A stretch of DNA of 64,000 nucleotides from MH13 sp042140245 (GCF_042140245.1 NZ_CP159483.1:3782001-3846000); one strand, 5' to 3'; shown: positions 27,290 to 36,603, counted from the stretch's first letter. Made by a program: numbers and translations. Notes: generated by a model from the sequence alone, not told the origin.

Positions 27290-28342
27290 TTAACGCGGTG
27301 GCAGCGGCATCCAGTCGGTCATCGCCACATCGGCATGCTGGAACTGCGGCATCGCCGAGGACAAATCATCCATGTTGGAAATGTCGGCCTCGTTGAGGAA
27401 GTCCTGCGTGATGAGGGTTGGCGGCACCACAACTTGAGCGCCAGGGTCGCCACCGGCCAGCATGATGGCCAGGGCACGCACGGACACTTCACCCACCACA
27501 GCAGGGTTGGTGGCAACAGTTGCTTTCCACGGGCTGCCAGGCTCGCGCATCACGGCGATATCGGCGGTGGAAACATCAGCAGAGTAGATCGAAACGTCGG
27601 AGGACATGCCAGCCTCGTTCACCGCGATGACCACGCCTTTGGCAAACTCATCATACGGGGCGAACACCACATTGATGTTGGGGTTGGCCTGGAGAACCGA
27701 ACGGGCCTGATTGGCGTTGGAGTTGGCAATTGGGTTGTCCAACGTGCCAAAACGAGCAACTTCGTTGATGCCAGGGTTTTCCTCGCGGATTTCCTGCCAT
27801 GCGACATCGCGGCGGTCGAGCGGGGCAATGCCTGGCACGTAGACGTAACCGGCTGTCCAATCGGTGCCATTGTCTTCAATCGCCTGGTCGAGCGCCATAC
27901 GGCCCAGCAGATAGTCTGACTGTTCGATCTGCGGGATGGATTCATTTTCCACATTCACATCGAACGCAACGACGCGGATGCCCGCATCGACGGCACGCTG
28001 AGCGGCGTCACGCATGGATTCCGTCAGGCCATGCTGGATGATGATGCCATCAACGCCAAGGGCGATCGCTTGGTCAACCATATCAGCCTGCAAAGCAGCG
28101 TCCTGGCGGCTGTCAAACACGCGCAGGTCAACGCCAAGCGCTTCGGCTTGTGCCTCAACACCGGCCAGATAGGCTTGGAAAAAATCGCCCGTGGAGAGGT
28201 AACGCACCAGCGCGATCTGCACGTCGCCAGCGTTGTCAAACGGGGCAGGCATGTCCTGGGCAAGCGCAGCGCCCGTCATGCCGGTGGAGGCGACAAGTGC
28301 ACCGGCCACCATTTTCATGAAAGTTCGTTTTGTGCCGATCAT
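27290..28342 (-). CDS. Sugar ABC importer binding protein (pentose-type)
   Basis: This 350-residue periplasmic protein has a signal peptide (MIGTKRTFMKMVAGALVAST, cleavage after ALA near 28) and a ribose-binding-type fold: ALVRYLSTGDFFQAYLAGVE, then DGIIIQHGLTESM. The ATG at 28342 follows GGGAG. It is third in the ATPase-permease-binding-protein order. The ligand is unknown; the neighbouring mtnK and mtnA suggest a free 5-modified pentose. Confidence 0.88.
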   Translation of the reverse strand: MIGTKRTFMKMVAGALVASTGMTGAALAQDMPAPFDNAGDVQIALVRYLSTGDFFQAYLAGVEAQAEALGVDLRVFDSRQDAALQADMVDQAIALGVDGIIIQHGLTESMRDAAQRAVDAGIRVVAFDVNVENESIPQIEQSDYLLGRMALDQAIEDNGTDWTAGYVYVPGIAPLDRRDVAWQEIREENPGINEVARFGTLDNPIANSNANQARSVLQANPNINVVFAPYDEFAKGVVIAVNEAGMSSDVSIYSADVSTADIAVMREPGSPWKATVATNPAVVGEVSVRALAIMLAGGDPGAQVVVPPTLITQDFLNEADISNMDDLSSAMPQFQHADVAMTDWMPLPPR

Positions 28343-28393
28343 CGGAGTTTCTCCCTTTGTGAAGTTCGGTCTTTTTGCGAGCTGACAGCTCGG

Positions 28394-29467
28394 TTAGTGG
28401 CCCCCGCCGCGCTTGCGCGTGGAAAGGGCGAAGGTGAACATGAGTGCGACAACAAGCACGGCGCCTTTGACAAAGTCCTGGGTGTAGTAGGGCGCATTCA
28501 TCATGGTGAGCCCTTGCAGCAGCACGCCGACAAAGAGCGCGCCAATGGCCGTGCCAAACGCATTGGGCTTGGCGGCACCCAGAACAGCAAAACCGATCAA
28601 GGCTGCTGCCACACTGTCGAGAAGCAGATTGTTGCCCGACGCGATGTCGCCGCGGCCAAGACGAGCCGCGAGCAAGATGCCACCGATCGAGGCCATGACG
28701 CCGGAGATCATATAGGCGGTGATCTTATAGCGATTGACGTTGGCACCGGCGAGCGCGGTGGCGCGTTCATTGGAACCGATGGCGTACATCAGGCGGCCAT
28801 GGCGGGTGAGCTCCAGGAACACCCAAACGAGCAGCCCGACGATCAAAAACACCACGACAGGCACAGGGATCAGATCTTCCAGCACGAAGTCAAACCGGTG
28901 ACGGCCAAGCCAAAGAAACGCATGCGAGAAGGTGCCTTCAGCCACCTCACCGCCCGGCAAGGTCATACCGGTGGAGATGGACCGCCCCTCGGTTGGAATG
29001 CGCTGCAGACCGATCAGCAGGAACATCATGCCCAGCGTTGCCAACAGATCGGGCACGCGCATCTTCACAATCAGCAAGCCGTTGATGAGGCCGACGAACG
29101 CTCCCATGACCAGACAGGCAAGCACGGCCACGAAGGCCGATTGTTCGAGCACGACCATCATGTAGGCGGACAGCATCAAGGCCGATGTCGCGACCGACCC
29201 AATGGAAAGATCAAAGCCGCCGACGACCAGCGTGCAGGTCACACCAAGCGCCAAAATGCCAGTGATCGCGACCGACTGGAAAATGAACGCAGCCGAGCGC
29301 GGCCCGGCAAAGCCGTTGGTGGCCAGTGAGAAGAAGACGATCAAACCCAACAACAGGCACAGAAAGCCGTAGCGGATTGCCAGATTCACCAGCGTCTGGG
29401 ACCGGTCCATGCTCGGGGGAAGAGGCTTTGTGGCATCAGGCTGGGAGGTTTGCGTGTCAGTTGTCAT
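28394..29467 (-). CDS. Sugar ABC importer permease
   Basis: This 357-residue RbsC-type permease has about ten membrane segments and the family marker GGFDLSIGSVATSALML near 105. Its ATG overlaps the ATPase stop in ATGA (29464-29467), so the two are translationally coupled. It forms the channel of the importer in the mtn/RLP cluster. Confidence 0.9.
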   Translation of the reverse strand: MTTDTQTSQPDATKPLPPSMDRSQTLVNLAIRYGFLCLLLGLIVFFSLATNGFAGPRSAAFIFQSVAITGILALGVTCTLVVGGFDLSIGSVATSALMLSAYMMVVLEQSAFVAVLACLVMGAFVGLINGLLIVKMRVPDLLATLGMMFLLIGLQRIPTEGRSISTGMTLPGGEVAEGTFSHAFLWLGRHRFDFVLEDLIPVPVVVFLIVGLLVWVFLELTRHGRLMYAIGSNERATALAGANVNRYKITAYMISGVMASIGGILLAARLGRGDIASGNNLLLDSVAAALIGFAVLGAAKPNAFGTAIGALFVGVLLQGLTMMNAPYYTQDFVKGAVLVVALMFTFALSTRKRGGGH

Positions 29468-30990
29468 GAAGCGAGTGTTTCTGTGTTGGATGAATGAGCG
29501 GCCTGACCCGACACTTGCGCCAGGATGGCGCTCAAATCGACGGCTTCGTTGCGATGCTCGCCGACCAGGCTGTGTTCGTAGAGGACCAGAATGCGGTCAG
29601 CGATTTCCAGCGCCTCATCAAGCTCGGCGGCAAAAACGATGGTGGCGCGCTCACCGGCTGTGTCGCGGATCGAACGGCCGATATCGCGGCGCGCGCGGAT
29701 ATCAACGCCTTGGAAGGGCTCATCCAGCACAAGCAATTGGCTTGCTTCGGCCATCCAACGTCCCACCATCACCTTCTGCTGATTGCCGCCTGACAGCGTG
29801 CCGATGTCATCGGCGGGTGATTGGCAGACAACGCCCAATTGCTCGATCATAGACTGTGTCGTCCGCTTTTCGCTTGCTCTGCTTAGAAACGAGAAAGGGG
29901 CATGGCGGGCCGTGAACGGCAAGGTGAGATTTTGCGTGATATCGAAGGTTGGGATAACGCCATTCGACGCGCGGTCTTTGGGCGACATGAACACACCAGC
30001 AGTGATGGCAGCTTCTGGAGAAGCAGGTTTGTAAGGCTTGCCAACCAAACGCATTTCGCCGGCCAAGGGCGTTTCCATACCGAACAGGATCGAGGCGAGT
30101 TTGGTTTTGCCACTGCCCAAAAGCCCAGTGATCGCCACAACCTCGTTGCGGTGAACCGACAAGGTGATGGGAGCACCGCCCTCCGATAGCTTTAAGCCGT
30201 CGAGCTCGATGACAGGCTCGCCCTTGGCAGCGACATCGATATCGACGGCCGTCATGGCATGACCAAGCATGGCCGTCACCGCTCCTTCATAGTCGAGCGG
30301 CGCGGTCTGGAAGGTGCCGGAGATCTGTCCGTCGCGCATCGAGATAATGCGATCAGCGATGCGGCGAATGTCCGACATGCGGTGGGAGATGTAGAGGATC
30401 GCAACGCCCGTTTCGCGCAGATGATCGAGCAGCTTGAAGAGACGCTCTGCCTCGGTAGCCGAGAGCGACGACGTTGGCTCATCAAGGATCAGAACTTTTG
30501 GATCCTTGGCCATGGCACGGGCGATCGCGATCAGCTGTCGTTCCGCGACACCCAAATCGGCCACTTGCGTGCGCACATCAATATCCAGGCCCATCGCCGA
30601 GGCGATCTTGCGCGCATCGCTTCGCAGCTTGCCTTGGTTGATGAAAAACCCTGCACCCGGCTCGTTCAACCGATCGAGCATCAAATTGGAGGCCACATCA
30701 AGATCGGGGATCACGCCATCATTGATCGACTGATGAACCGTCACCACACCCGCTTCAATAGCTTGGCTTGGTGATGTGGGAGAAAACGGTTCGCCAAAAA
30801 GTTCAATGCTGCCCGCGTCCAGTGCGTGGACACCACAAAGAATTTTCACCAATGTGGATTTGCCAGCGCCGTTGGCGCCCATCAGCACAGTGATCTGACC
30901 GGCTGGGATCGTTAGGTCGATGCCCCGCAAAACGCGGTTTGGCCCAAAGGCTTTTTCGATTCCGACGACGCGGCACGCGGCGTGTTGCAT
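29464..30990 (-). CDS. Sugar ABC importer ATPase, two-domain (RbsA type)
   Basis: This 508-residue protein has two ATPase domains. Domain one has Walker A GANGAGKST at 39-47 and Walker B VLILDEPTSSLS, but its signature reads LGVAERQ instead of LSGGQ. Domain two has GLLGSGKTK as the modified Walker A and an intact LSGGNQQKVMVGRWM. Asymmetric domains are usual in sugar importers. It is the first gene of the minus arm. No strong ribosome site precedes 30990. Confidence 0.9.
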   Translation of the reverse strand: MQHAACRVVGIEKAFGPNRVLRGIDLTIPAGQITVLMGANGAGKSTLVKILCGVHALDAGSIELFGEPFSPTSPSQAIEAGVVTVHQSINDGVIPDLDVASNLMLDRLNEPGAGFFINQGKLRSDARKIASAMGLDIDVRTQVADLGVAERQLIAIARAMAKDPKVLILDEPTSSLSATEAERLFKLLDHLRETGVAILYISHRMSDIRRIADRIISMRDGQISGTFQTAPLDYEGAVTAMLGHAMTAVDIDVAAKGEPVIELDGLKLSEGGAPITLSVHRNEVVAITGLLGSGKTKLASILFGMETPLAGEMRLVGKPYKPASPEAAITAGVFMSPKDRASNGVIPTFDITQNLTLPFTARHAPFSFLSRASEKRTTQSMIEQLGVVCQSPADDIGTLSGGNQQKVMVGRWMAEASQLLVLDEPFQGVDIRARRDIGRSIRDTAGERATIVFAAELDEALEIADRILVLYEHSLVGEHRNEAVDLSAILAQVSGQAAHSSNTETLAS

Positions 30991-31073
30991 AGGCTAATGG
31001 CCTGTTTGTTGTTCGCCCATGGTTTGTCCATGGTTGCTCCCTGATAATGATCGTGAGCGCCCAAATGGCAAAA

Positions 31074-31089
31074 GTCAAGAGCACTTGAC
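31074..31089. promoter_or_regulatory. Candidate operator and -35 box in the mtnK/ABC divergent promoter
   Basis: GTCAAGAGCACTTGAC is an inverted repeat with 6-base arms and a 4-base centre, midway between the divergent ATPase (30990) and mtnK (31186) genes. Its right arm runs into TTGACA (31085-31090), a consensus -35 box on the plus strand, though no good -10 follows. The SorC-type regulator at 35594 is the likely binder. Confidence 0.45.
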
Positions 31090-31185
31090 AAATGGCGAAT
31101 TGAACGATCAGACTTAAAGGCAATGAATAAGGTTCGAGCAGGCATATCCGCCCAATGAGATATGCAGCATAGGAGGAACGGACCC

Positions 31186-32451
31186 GTGGCAACCACCCAA
31201 ACTCCCCATTGCTATGAAGCGTTGACTGTCGAAACGCTTCCAACACGTCTTATCGGTGTTGCCGATCTGGCTGCTCGCGTGGGCAACGACCCTGCAAGCT
31301 GGTCGGTCCAAGAAGTGGGTGATGGCAATTTGAACCTGGTGTTCATCGTCACAGGGCCATCTGGCCGTGTGGTGGTGAAGCAAGCCCTGCCCTATGTTCG
31401 GCTAGTCGGTGACAGTTGGCCGCTACCCCTGAAGCGAGCCTTTTTTGAGTACCATGCACTGACGCGGCAAGCCGCACGCGACCCTGGCATGGTGCCCGAC
31501 ATCTACCATTTCGATGAAGCCCAGGCACTGATCGTGATGGAGTATCTTTCGCCGCACATCATTTTGCGTGGCAAGCTGATCAAAGGCGAACGCGTGGAAG
31601 GCTTAGGCAAGGCGCTGGGCCTCTTTTGCGCCCGCACCGCATTCCAGGGCTCTGATCTTGCGATGAACGCAGGCGAGAAGAAGGCTGACACGGCCCTGTT
31701 CTCGGGCAATGTGGAGCTGTGCGACATCACCGAGCAATTGGTGTTTACCGACAGCTACTATGATGCTGAGCGCAACCATCACACGCCAGAGCTTCAGCCC
31801 GTCGTTGATGAGCTACGGGCCGATCCCGCATTGAAAGCTGCCGCGCAATACATGCTGATGCGCTTCACCTCCGGTGGCGAAACACTGATGCATGGAGACC
31901 TGCATACCGGCTCGGTGATGTGCACAGACACCGACACCAAGGTCATCGATCCGGAGTTCGCGTTTTACGGTCCGCTCGGCTTCGACCTTGGCATGCTGAT
32001 CGCGAATTATCTGATGGCCTATTTCAGCCAGCCTGCGCACCGATCTGCCGATGAACTGGAGGGCTATCAGGACTGGCTGCTTGATGTCACGCGTGAGACC
32101 AGCACAACCTTCCACGCTGAGTTTGTTCGCCTCTGGGCCAGTGAGCGAACGGGCATTCTTTATCCTCCGGCGCTTTGGGAAGATCAGGGTCAGTCTTCGG
32201 ATGGCGCGCGCGACGCCTTGCTCAACCACATTTGGAACGACGCAATGGGCTTCTGTGGTGTGGAACTTCACAGGCGCATCCTGACGCTGGCTCACAATGC
32301 TGATTTCGAAACCATTGAGGACACCGCAGCGCGCGCGAAGCTGGAGGCGCGCAGCTTGGACATGGGACGCACCATACTGCTCGCCCGCCCCTCAAACACT
32401 GACGATTTGATCGCGCTGGCGCGGGCAACGAACGCAAAGGATTTGCTATGA
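31186..32451 (+). CDS. mtnK: S-methyl-5-thioribose kinase
   Basis: This 421-residue MtnK phosphorylates methylthioribose (and probably 5-deoxyribose) on C1. The match to Bacillus MtnK is clear: QEVGDGNLNLVF near 42-53, KQALPYVRLVGDSWPL, the catalytic HGDLHTGS near 236, and KVIDPEFAFYGPLGFD. I place the start at GTG 31186 because AGGAGG lies nine bases upstream; the earlier ATG at 31162 overlaps that ribosome site. It is first in the plus-strand arm and overlaps mtnA by ATGA. Confidence 0.93.
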   Translation: MATTQTPHCYEALTVETLPTRLIGVADLAARVGNDPASWSVQEVGDGNLNLVFIVTGPSGRVVVKQALPYVRLVGDSWPLPLKRAFFEYHALTRQAARDPGMVPDIYHFDEAQALIVMEYLSPHIILRGKLIKGERVEGLGKALGLFCARTAFQGSDLAMNAGEKKADTALFSGNVELCDITEQLVFTDSYYDAERNHHTPELQPVVDELRADPALKAAAQYMLMRFTSGGETLMHGDLHTGSVMCTDTDTKVIDPEFAFYGPLGFDLGMLIANYLMAYFSQPAHRSADELEGYQDWLLDVTRETSTTFHAEFVRLWASERTGILYPPALWEDQGQSSDGARDALLNHIWNDAMGFCGVELHRRILTLAHNADFETIEDTAARAKLEARSLDMGRTILLARPSNTDDLIALARATNAKDLL

Positions 32452-33545
32452 AAGTCGATGGCACGCATTACCGCTCCATCTGGTATGACACGGGCACTGA
32501 TGAGGTGCGCATCATAGACCAGCGCTGGTTGCCGCACGCGTTCAAGATCGTCACGCTGAAGAGCTTGGAAAGCTTTGCGACCGCCATCCGCGACATGTGG
32601 GTACGTGGCGCACCGCTGATCGGAGCGACTGCCGCTTACGGCATGGCCGAAGAGATGCGCCGTGACCCATCCGATGCAGCGCTGAACATGGCTTGGGATG
32701 TGCTCCACGATACGCGTCCTACAGCGATCAATCTGAAATGGGCGCTGGACCGGTGCCGCACATATCTGCAACCGCTGGCTCCGGCCAATCGCGCTGATGC
32801 TGCGATGAAGCTTGCGCACGAAATCGCTGACGAAGATGTTGAGATCAACCGGATGATCGGCATCCACGGGCTGGAGATCATCAAACAGATTGCTGCCAAG
32901 AAACCTGCTGGCGAACCTGTGCGGTTGCTCACCCATTGCAATGCCGGTTGGCTTGCGACCGTCGACTGGGGCACCGCGACCAGCCCAATGTATCACGCGG
33001 CCAATGCTGGCCTGCCGATCCATGTTTGGGTGGATGAGACGCGCCCGCGCAACCAAGGCGCGCTGACCGCCTGGGAGGTGGGCAGCCACGGCATCAACCA
33101 CGCCTACATTACTGACAATGCCGGTGGCCACCTGATGCAGCACGGCATGGTTGATATGGTGATCACGGGGACGGACCGCACCACTGCGCGTGGCGACGTC
33201 TGCAACAAGATCGGCACCTATCTCAAAGCGCTTGCCGCCCATGACAATGGCGTGCCGTTCTATGTCGCGCTGCCTTCCCCCACCATCGATTGGACGGTGC
33301 AGGATGGGGTGAAAGAAATTCCCATCGAAGAGCGCCCCGGGCGCGAGGTTTCGCACATTCAAGGCGTGTTGGCAGATGGGTCGATTGGCGAAGCGCAGGT
33401 TTCTCCCGATGGGTCGCCGCTCGGCAACCCTGCCTTCGATGTGACCCCAGCTCGCCTTGTCACCGGTCTCATCACCGAGCGCGGCGTATGCAAGGCCTCG
33501 CCTGAAGGCTTGGCGACACTTTTTCCTGAACGCGCGGCGGCTTAG
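32448..33545 (+). CDS. mtnA: S-methyl-5-thioribose-1-phosphate isomerase
   Basis: This 365-residue MtnA, an eIF2B-related isomerase, turns the aldose 1-phosphate made by MtnK into the ribulose 1-phosphate. The catalytic Cys164 is in THCNAG and Asp243 is in TGTDRTT; VRGAPLIGATAAYG near 52 is the phosphate-binding region. It overlaps mtnK by four bases. MtnA-type enzymes also accept 5-deoxyribose 1-phosphate, so methylthio and deoxy substrates cannot be told apart here. Confidence 0.94.
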   Translation: MKVDGTHYRSIWYDTGTDEVRIIDQRWLPHAFKIVTLKSLESFATAIRDMWVRGAPLIGATAAYGMAEEMRRDPSDAALNMAWDVLHDTRPTAINLKWALDRCRTYLQPLAPANRADAAMKLAHEIADEDVEINRMIGIHGLEIIKQIAAKKPAGEPVRLLTHCNAGWLATVDWGTATSPMYHAANAGLPIHVWVDETRPRNQGALTAWEVGSHGINHAYITDNAGGHLMQHGMVDMVITGTDRTTARGDVCNKIGTYLKALAAHDNGVPFYVALPSPTIDWTVQDGVKEIPIEERPGREVSHIQGVLADGSIGEAQVSPDGSPLGNPAFDVTPARLVTGLITERGVCKASPEGLATLFPERAAA

Positions 33546-33550
33546 ACGAT

Positions 33551-35584
33551 ATGATTGAGAACCGTTGGAGTGATGCGGACGCCCAAACATGGGTTGACGA
33601 GTTGGGACCGGACGCAAGCGAAGCCGACAAAGTGTTGGCGCATCGTGTCTACACAAGCCGGATCATTGGCCAGAACCCTGATCTTGTGATGCACGGCGGG
33701 GGCAACACCTCGGTGAAGGTGACCCGACCCGATCTATTTGGTGAACCGCAACGCGTTCTGCATGTGAAGGGTTCAGGCTGGGATCTGGACACCATCCAGG
33801 CGCCTGGTCTGCCAGGCGTTCGTCTTGATCCGCTTCTGGCGCTGCGGGCATTGCCTGCTTTGTCGGACGAAGAGATGGTGAATGTTCAACGGCAGAACCT
33901 TCTGGATTCCACCGCACCGAACCCCTCTGTGGAAACGTTGCTCCACGCGTTCTTGCCGCACACTTTTGTCGATCACACCCATGCCACGCCGTTTCTGGTG
34001 CTCGCCAACATGCCGAATGCCGAAGACGTGGCTCGGCAGATTTTTGGCGGTCGGCTGGGTATTGTGCCCTACATCATGCCAGGCTTTGCTTTGGCCAAGG
34101 CTGCGGCAGAAGTCTACGATGCCAATCCTGATGTTGAGGGCCTGCTGCTTTTGAAGCATGGGCACTTCGCTTTCGGGCCAGATGCCAAGTCCAGCTATGA
34201 TCTGATCGTCTCGCACACCAATGAGGTGGCCGATTTCCTTAAAATGCAGGAGACGACATCACTTCAGGTGCGTTTACCAGCCCAGGCTCCCGATGGGTTG
34301 GCGCGGTTGCGCGGTGCTTTGGCACCGGGCGATCGCGACGCCGCCATGCCAGTTCTGGCGCTGCGCAACGGGCCGGATGTTATGGCGTTCTTTGAGCGCA
34401 ATGATACCGCTGATTTGGCGACACGCGGTGTTGGCTCACCCGATCACGTGATCCGTACCAAAGCCAAACCGCTGGTGCTGACGACCGACGATCTTGGCTC
34501 GCAAGACGCGATCACAGCAAAAATCGATGCCTTTAAGGCTGATTATGAGGCCTATTTCACGCGGCAGAATGCGCGCGTTGGCAAAGACCGAACCATGCTT
34601 TCCCCCAGCCCCAATCTGGTGTGGGCGGAAGGTTTTGGCTTGATCGGCGTCGGATCATCGGACAAAGCGGCTCAAGTGGCCGCCGACCTTGGTGAGCAGA
34701 ATTTGCGCGTGCGCGCTGTTGGCGAAGATGCAGGTGGCTTCCGCCCCATCGAAGAGAACGATCTTTTCGACATGGAGTATTGGTCGCTGGAGCAGGCCAA
34801 GCTTGGCAAGGGCAAACCGGCCGCCTTTGCCAGCCGCGTGGTGATGGTAACGGGCGGCGGCGGAGCGATTGGGCACGCGATTGCAAAGGCGTTTGCTGCC
34901 TTGGGTGCAAGCGTCTTTCTGGTGGATCGCGACAAAGATCAACTGGCAACAGCCCTCGAGAGCTTAGGCGGCAACCATGATGGCCTTGCCCTTGATGTGA
35001 CCGACCCGGATGCTGCCGAGCAGGCGATGGATCAGGTGACGCAGCGGTTTGGCGGGCTCGATATTTTGGTGTCCAATGCCGGTGCTGCAATGAGTGGTGC
35101 CTTGGTCGATCTTTCCGATGAGCAGTTGCGAGCAGCCTTTGAGCTCAATTTCTTCTCCCATCAGCGCTTCGCCAAGGAAGCGGCCGCCTTGTTTGCGCGC
35201 CAAGGCCGTGGCGGGCAAATGCTTTTCAACATCTCCAAGCAGGCTGTGAACCCAGGCAAGAACTTCGGTGCTTATGGCATGCCCAAAGCAACGACCTTCT
35301 TCCTGATGCGTCAGCTTGCTCTTGAGCTTGGAGATCAAGGCGTGCGGGTGAACGGCGTCAACGCTGATCGCATCCGCTCCGGTCTTCTAACGGATGATTT
35401 CATCGCTGAGCGGGCCAAAGCGCGCGGCACCGATGAAGCCTCTTACATGGCGGGTAATCTGTTGAAGCGCGAAGTGGAGGCTCATCATGTGGCCAATGCG
35501 TTTACCGCTCTTGCACGCATGGAACGCACCACCGGCCATGTGGTAACGGTCGATGGCGGCAACATCGAAGCTGCTTTGCGATAG
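33551..35584 (+). CDS. Fused class II aldolase / short-chain dehydrogenase
   Basis: This 677-residue protein has two enzymes. The N-terminal aldolase domain (about 1-400) has VMHGGGNTSVK and zinc-type histidines in FVDHTHATP near 142 and LLKHGHFAFG. The C-terminal SDR domain (about 425-677) has VTGGGGAIG near 432, SNAGAA, Ser in NISKQA and YGMPK near 575. The architecture is that of RhaD, which splits rhamnulose 1-phosphate and processes the lactaldehyde. Here it follows mtnA by five bases, and no rhamnose genes are near. It likely splits 5-deoxy- or methylthio-ribulose 1-phosphate to DHAP plus an aldehyde handled by the SDR half. Confidence 0.9.
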   Translation: MIENRWSDADAQTWVDELGPDASEADKVLAHRVYTSRIIGQNPDLVMHGGGNTSVKVTRPDLFGEPQRVLHVKGSGWDLDTIQAPGLPGVRLDPLLALRALPALSDEEMVNVQRQNLLDSTAPNPSVETLLHAFLPHTFVDHTHATPFLVLANMPNAEDVARQIFGGRLGIVPYIMPGFALAKAAAEVYDANPDVEGLLLLKHGHFAFGPDAKSSYDLIVSHTNEVADFLKMQETTSLQVRLPAQAPDGLARLRGALAPGDRDAAMPVLALRNGPDVMAFFERNDTADLATRGVGSPDHVIRTKAKPLVLTTDDLGSQDAITAKIDAFKADYEAYFTRQNARVGKDRTMLSPSPNLVWAEGFGLIGVGSSDKAAQVAADLGEQNLRVRAVGEDAGGFRPIEENDLFDMEYWSLEQAKLGKGKPAAFASRVVMVTGGGGAIGHAIAKAFAALGASVFLVDRDKDQLATALESLGGNHDGLALDVTDPDAAEQAMDQVTQRFGGLDILVSNAGAAMSGALVDLSDEQLRAAFELNFFSHQRFAKEAAALFARQGRGGQMLFNISKQAVNPGKNFGAYGMPKATTFFLMRQLALELGDQGVRVNGVNADRIRSGLLTDDFIAERAKARGTDEASYMAGNLLKREVEAHHVANAFTALARMERTTGHVVTVDGGNIEAALR

Positions 35585-35593
35585 GGTCGCCAC

Positions 35594-36559
35594 ATGCCGG
35601 AGGGGAAGACAGCCAAGGATGCCAGCCACTCCGAGGCTCAGCTCGCCCATGTGGCCATGCTCTACTATCGCGAGGGTCTGACACAGAGCGAGATCGCCCA
35701 GCGCATCGGCCTGTCGCGCGCGACCATCGTCAACTATCTGCGGCTTGCTCGTGACCTCGGCATTGTCGACATTCGCATTCGCGGCGAAAGCTTCACCGCC
35801 TCTCCCCTCTCGCGCAAGCTGACAGAACGCTATGGCCTGACAGACTGCTACATCGCCCATAATGATGTGGAGCCGCAGCGCGACGACGGGGTGCTGGAAC
35901 GGGTTGGGCAACTGGCGGCCTCTGCCATGCGTGATCTGCTGGAGCCGCGCGACAAGCTTGGCATCGCGTGGGGCCAAACAATCCAGCATGTGGCGAACAC
36001 GTTTCCCAATGGCCCCGTGCCCAATCTCACCTGCTATCAACTCATCGGGTCGATGGATTTCAACGCGCTGTTTGCGCCGGAAGCCTGCACGATTGAAATC
36101 GCCCGGCGGACACTGGCGCCGTGCCGCACGCTGCATGCGCCTGCGGTTGTGTCCTCAGTTGATCTGGCATCGCAGTTGCGCGAGGAACCGATTATTGCCC
36201 GGCAACTCAATGAGCTGGCCGACCTCACCAAAGCACTGTTCTCTGTTGGTAGCTTGAGCCACCCATTGACGCTTGTTGGCTCAGGCATGGCCACACAGGA
36301 AGAGCTCGATACCTATGTGGCGATGGGGGCCAAAGGGGTGTTTTGGGGCCATTTCATCGATAAAGATGGCAACTGGCTGGATGGACCACTTACCGGCCGT
36401 TTGGTTGGGGCATCGCTTGACCAATTGCGGGCCATCGACATGCGCATGTTGGTCGCCTGCGGCAAAAGCAAACGCGAGGCCATAAAAGCCTCGCTTCACG
36501 GCGGATACGCAACGCACTTGGTCACCGACGAAGACACCGCATCGTGGTTGCTGCGCTAG
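35594..36559 (+). CDS. SorC/DeoR-type sugar-binding transcriptional regulator
   Basis: This 321-residue SorC-family regulator has an N-terminal helix-turn-helix (YYREGLTQSEIAQRIGLSRA) and a C-terminal NagB-like sugar-phosphate-binding domain (GIAWGQTIQ, later FSVGSLSHPLT). It lies ten bases after the aldolase-SDR gene, so it is the last gene of the mtn arm. It probably senses a phosphorylated intermediate and controls both arms. The candidate operators at 31074 and 27179 are unproven. Confidence 0.88.
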   Translation: MPEGKTAKDASHSEAQLAHVAMLYYREGLTQSEIAQRIGLSRATIVNYLRLARDLGIVDIRIRGESFTASPLSRKLTERYGLTDCYIAHNDVEPQRDDGVLERVGQLAASAMRDLLEPRDKLGIAWGQTIQHVANTFPNGPVPNLTCYQLIGSMDFNALFAPEACTIEIARRTLAPCRTLHAPAVVSSVDLASQLREEPIIARQLNELADLTKALFSVGSLSHPLTLVGSGMATQEELDTYVAMGAKGVFWGHFIDKDGNWLDGPLTGRLVGASLDQLRAIDMRMLVACGKSKREAIKASLHGGYATHLVTDEDTASWLLR

Positions 36560-36603
36560 TGCCTCTTCTTTGAAGGGTCGACGCGGTGTAAACCGACACC
36601 ATC

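Noticed and set aside
28031..29329. Open frame of 432 codons antisense to the ABC permease and binding protein
   Set aside because: The translation is rich in His, Gln and Arg without any domain, which is typical of an antisense shadow of a membrane protein gene.
24045..30990. D-apiose/apionate pathway
   Set aside because: Split transketolase and RLP both occur in apiose routes, but no apionate oxidoisomerase, DUF1537-type kinase or apiose dehydrogenase is near, and mtnK/mtnA are out of place there. It stays a weaker alternative.
32292..33656. Long open frame (454 codons) antisense to mtnA
   Set aside because: It mirrors the whole of mtnA, whose catalytic Cys and Asp motifs are clear; the antisense translation shows no recognisable domain and GC-rich codons keep it open by chance.
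33551..35584. L-rhamnose catabolism (rhaD)
   Set aside because: The fusion has the RhaD architecture, but no rhamnose isomerase, kinase or mutarotase gene is in the window; mtnK and mtnA adjoin instead.
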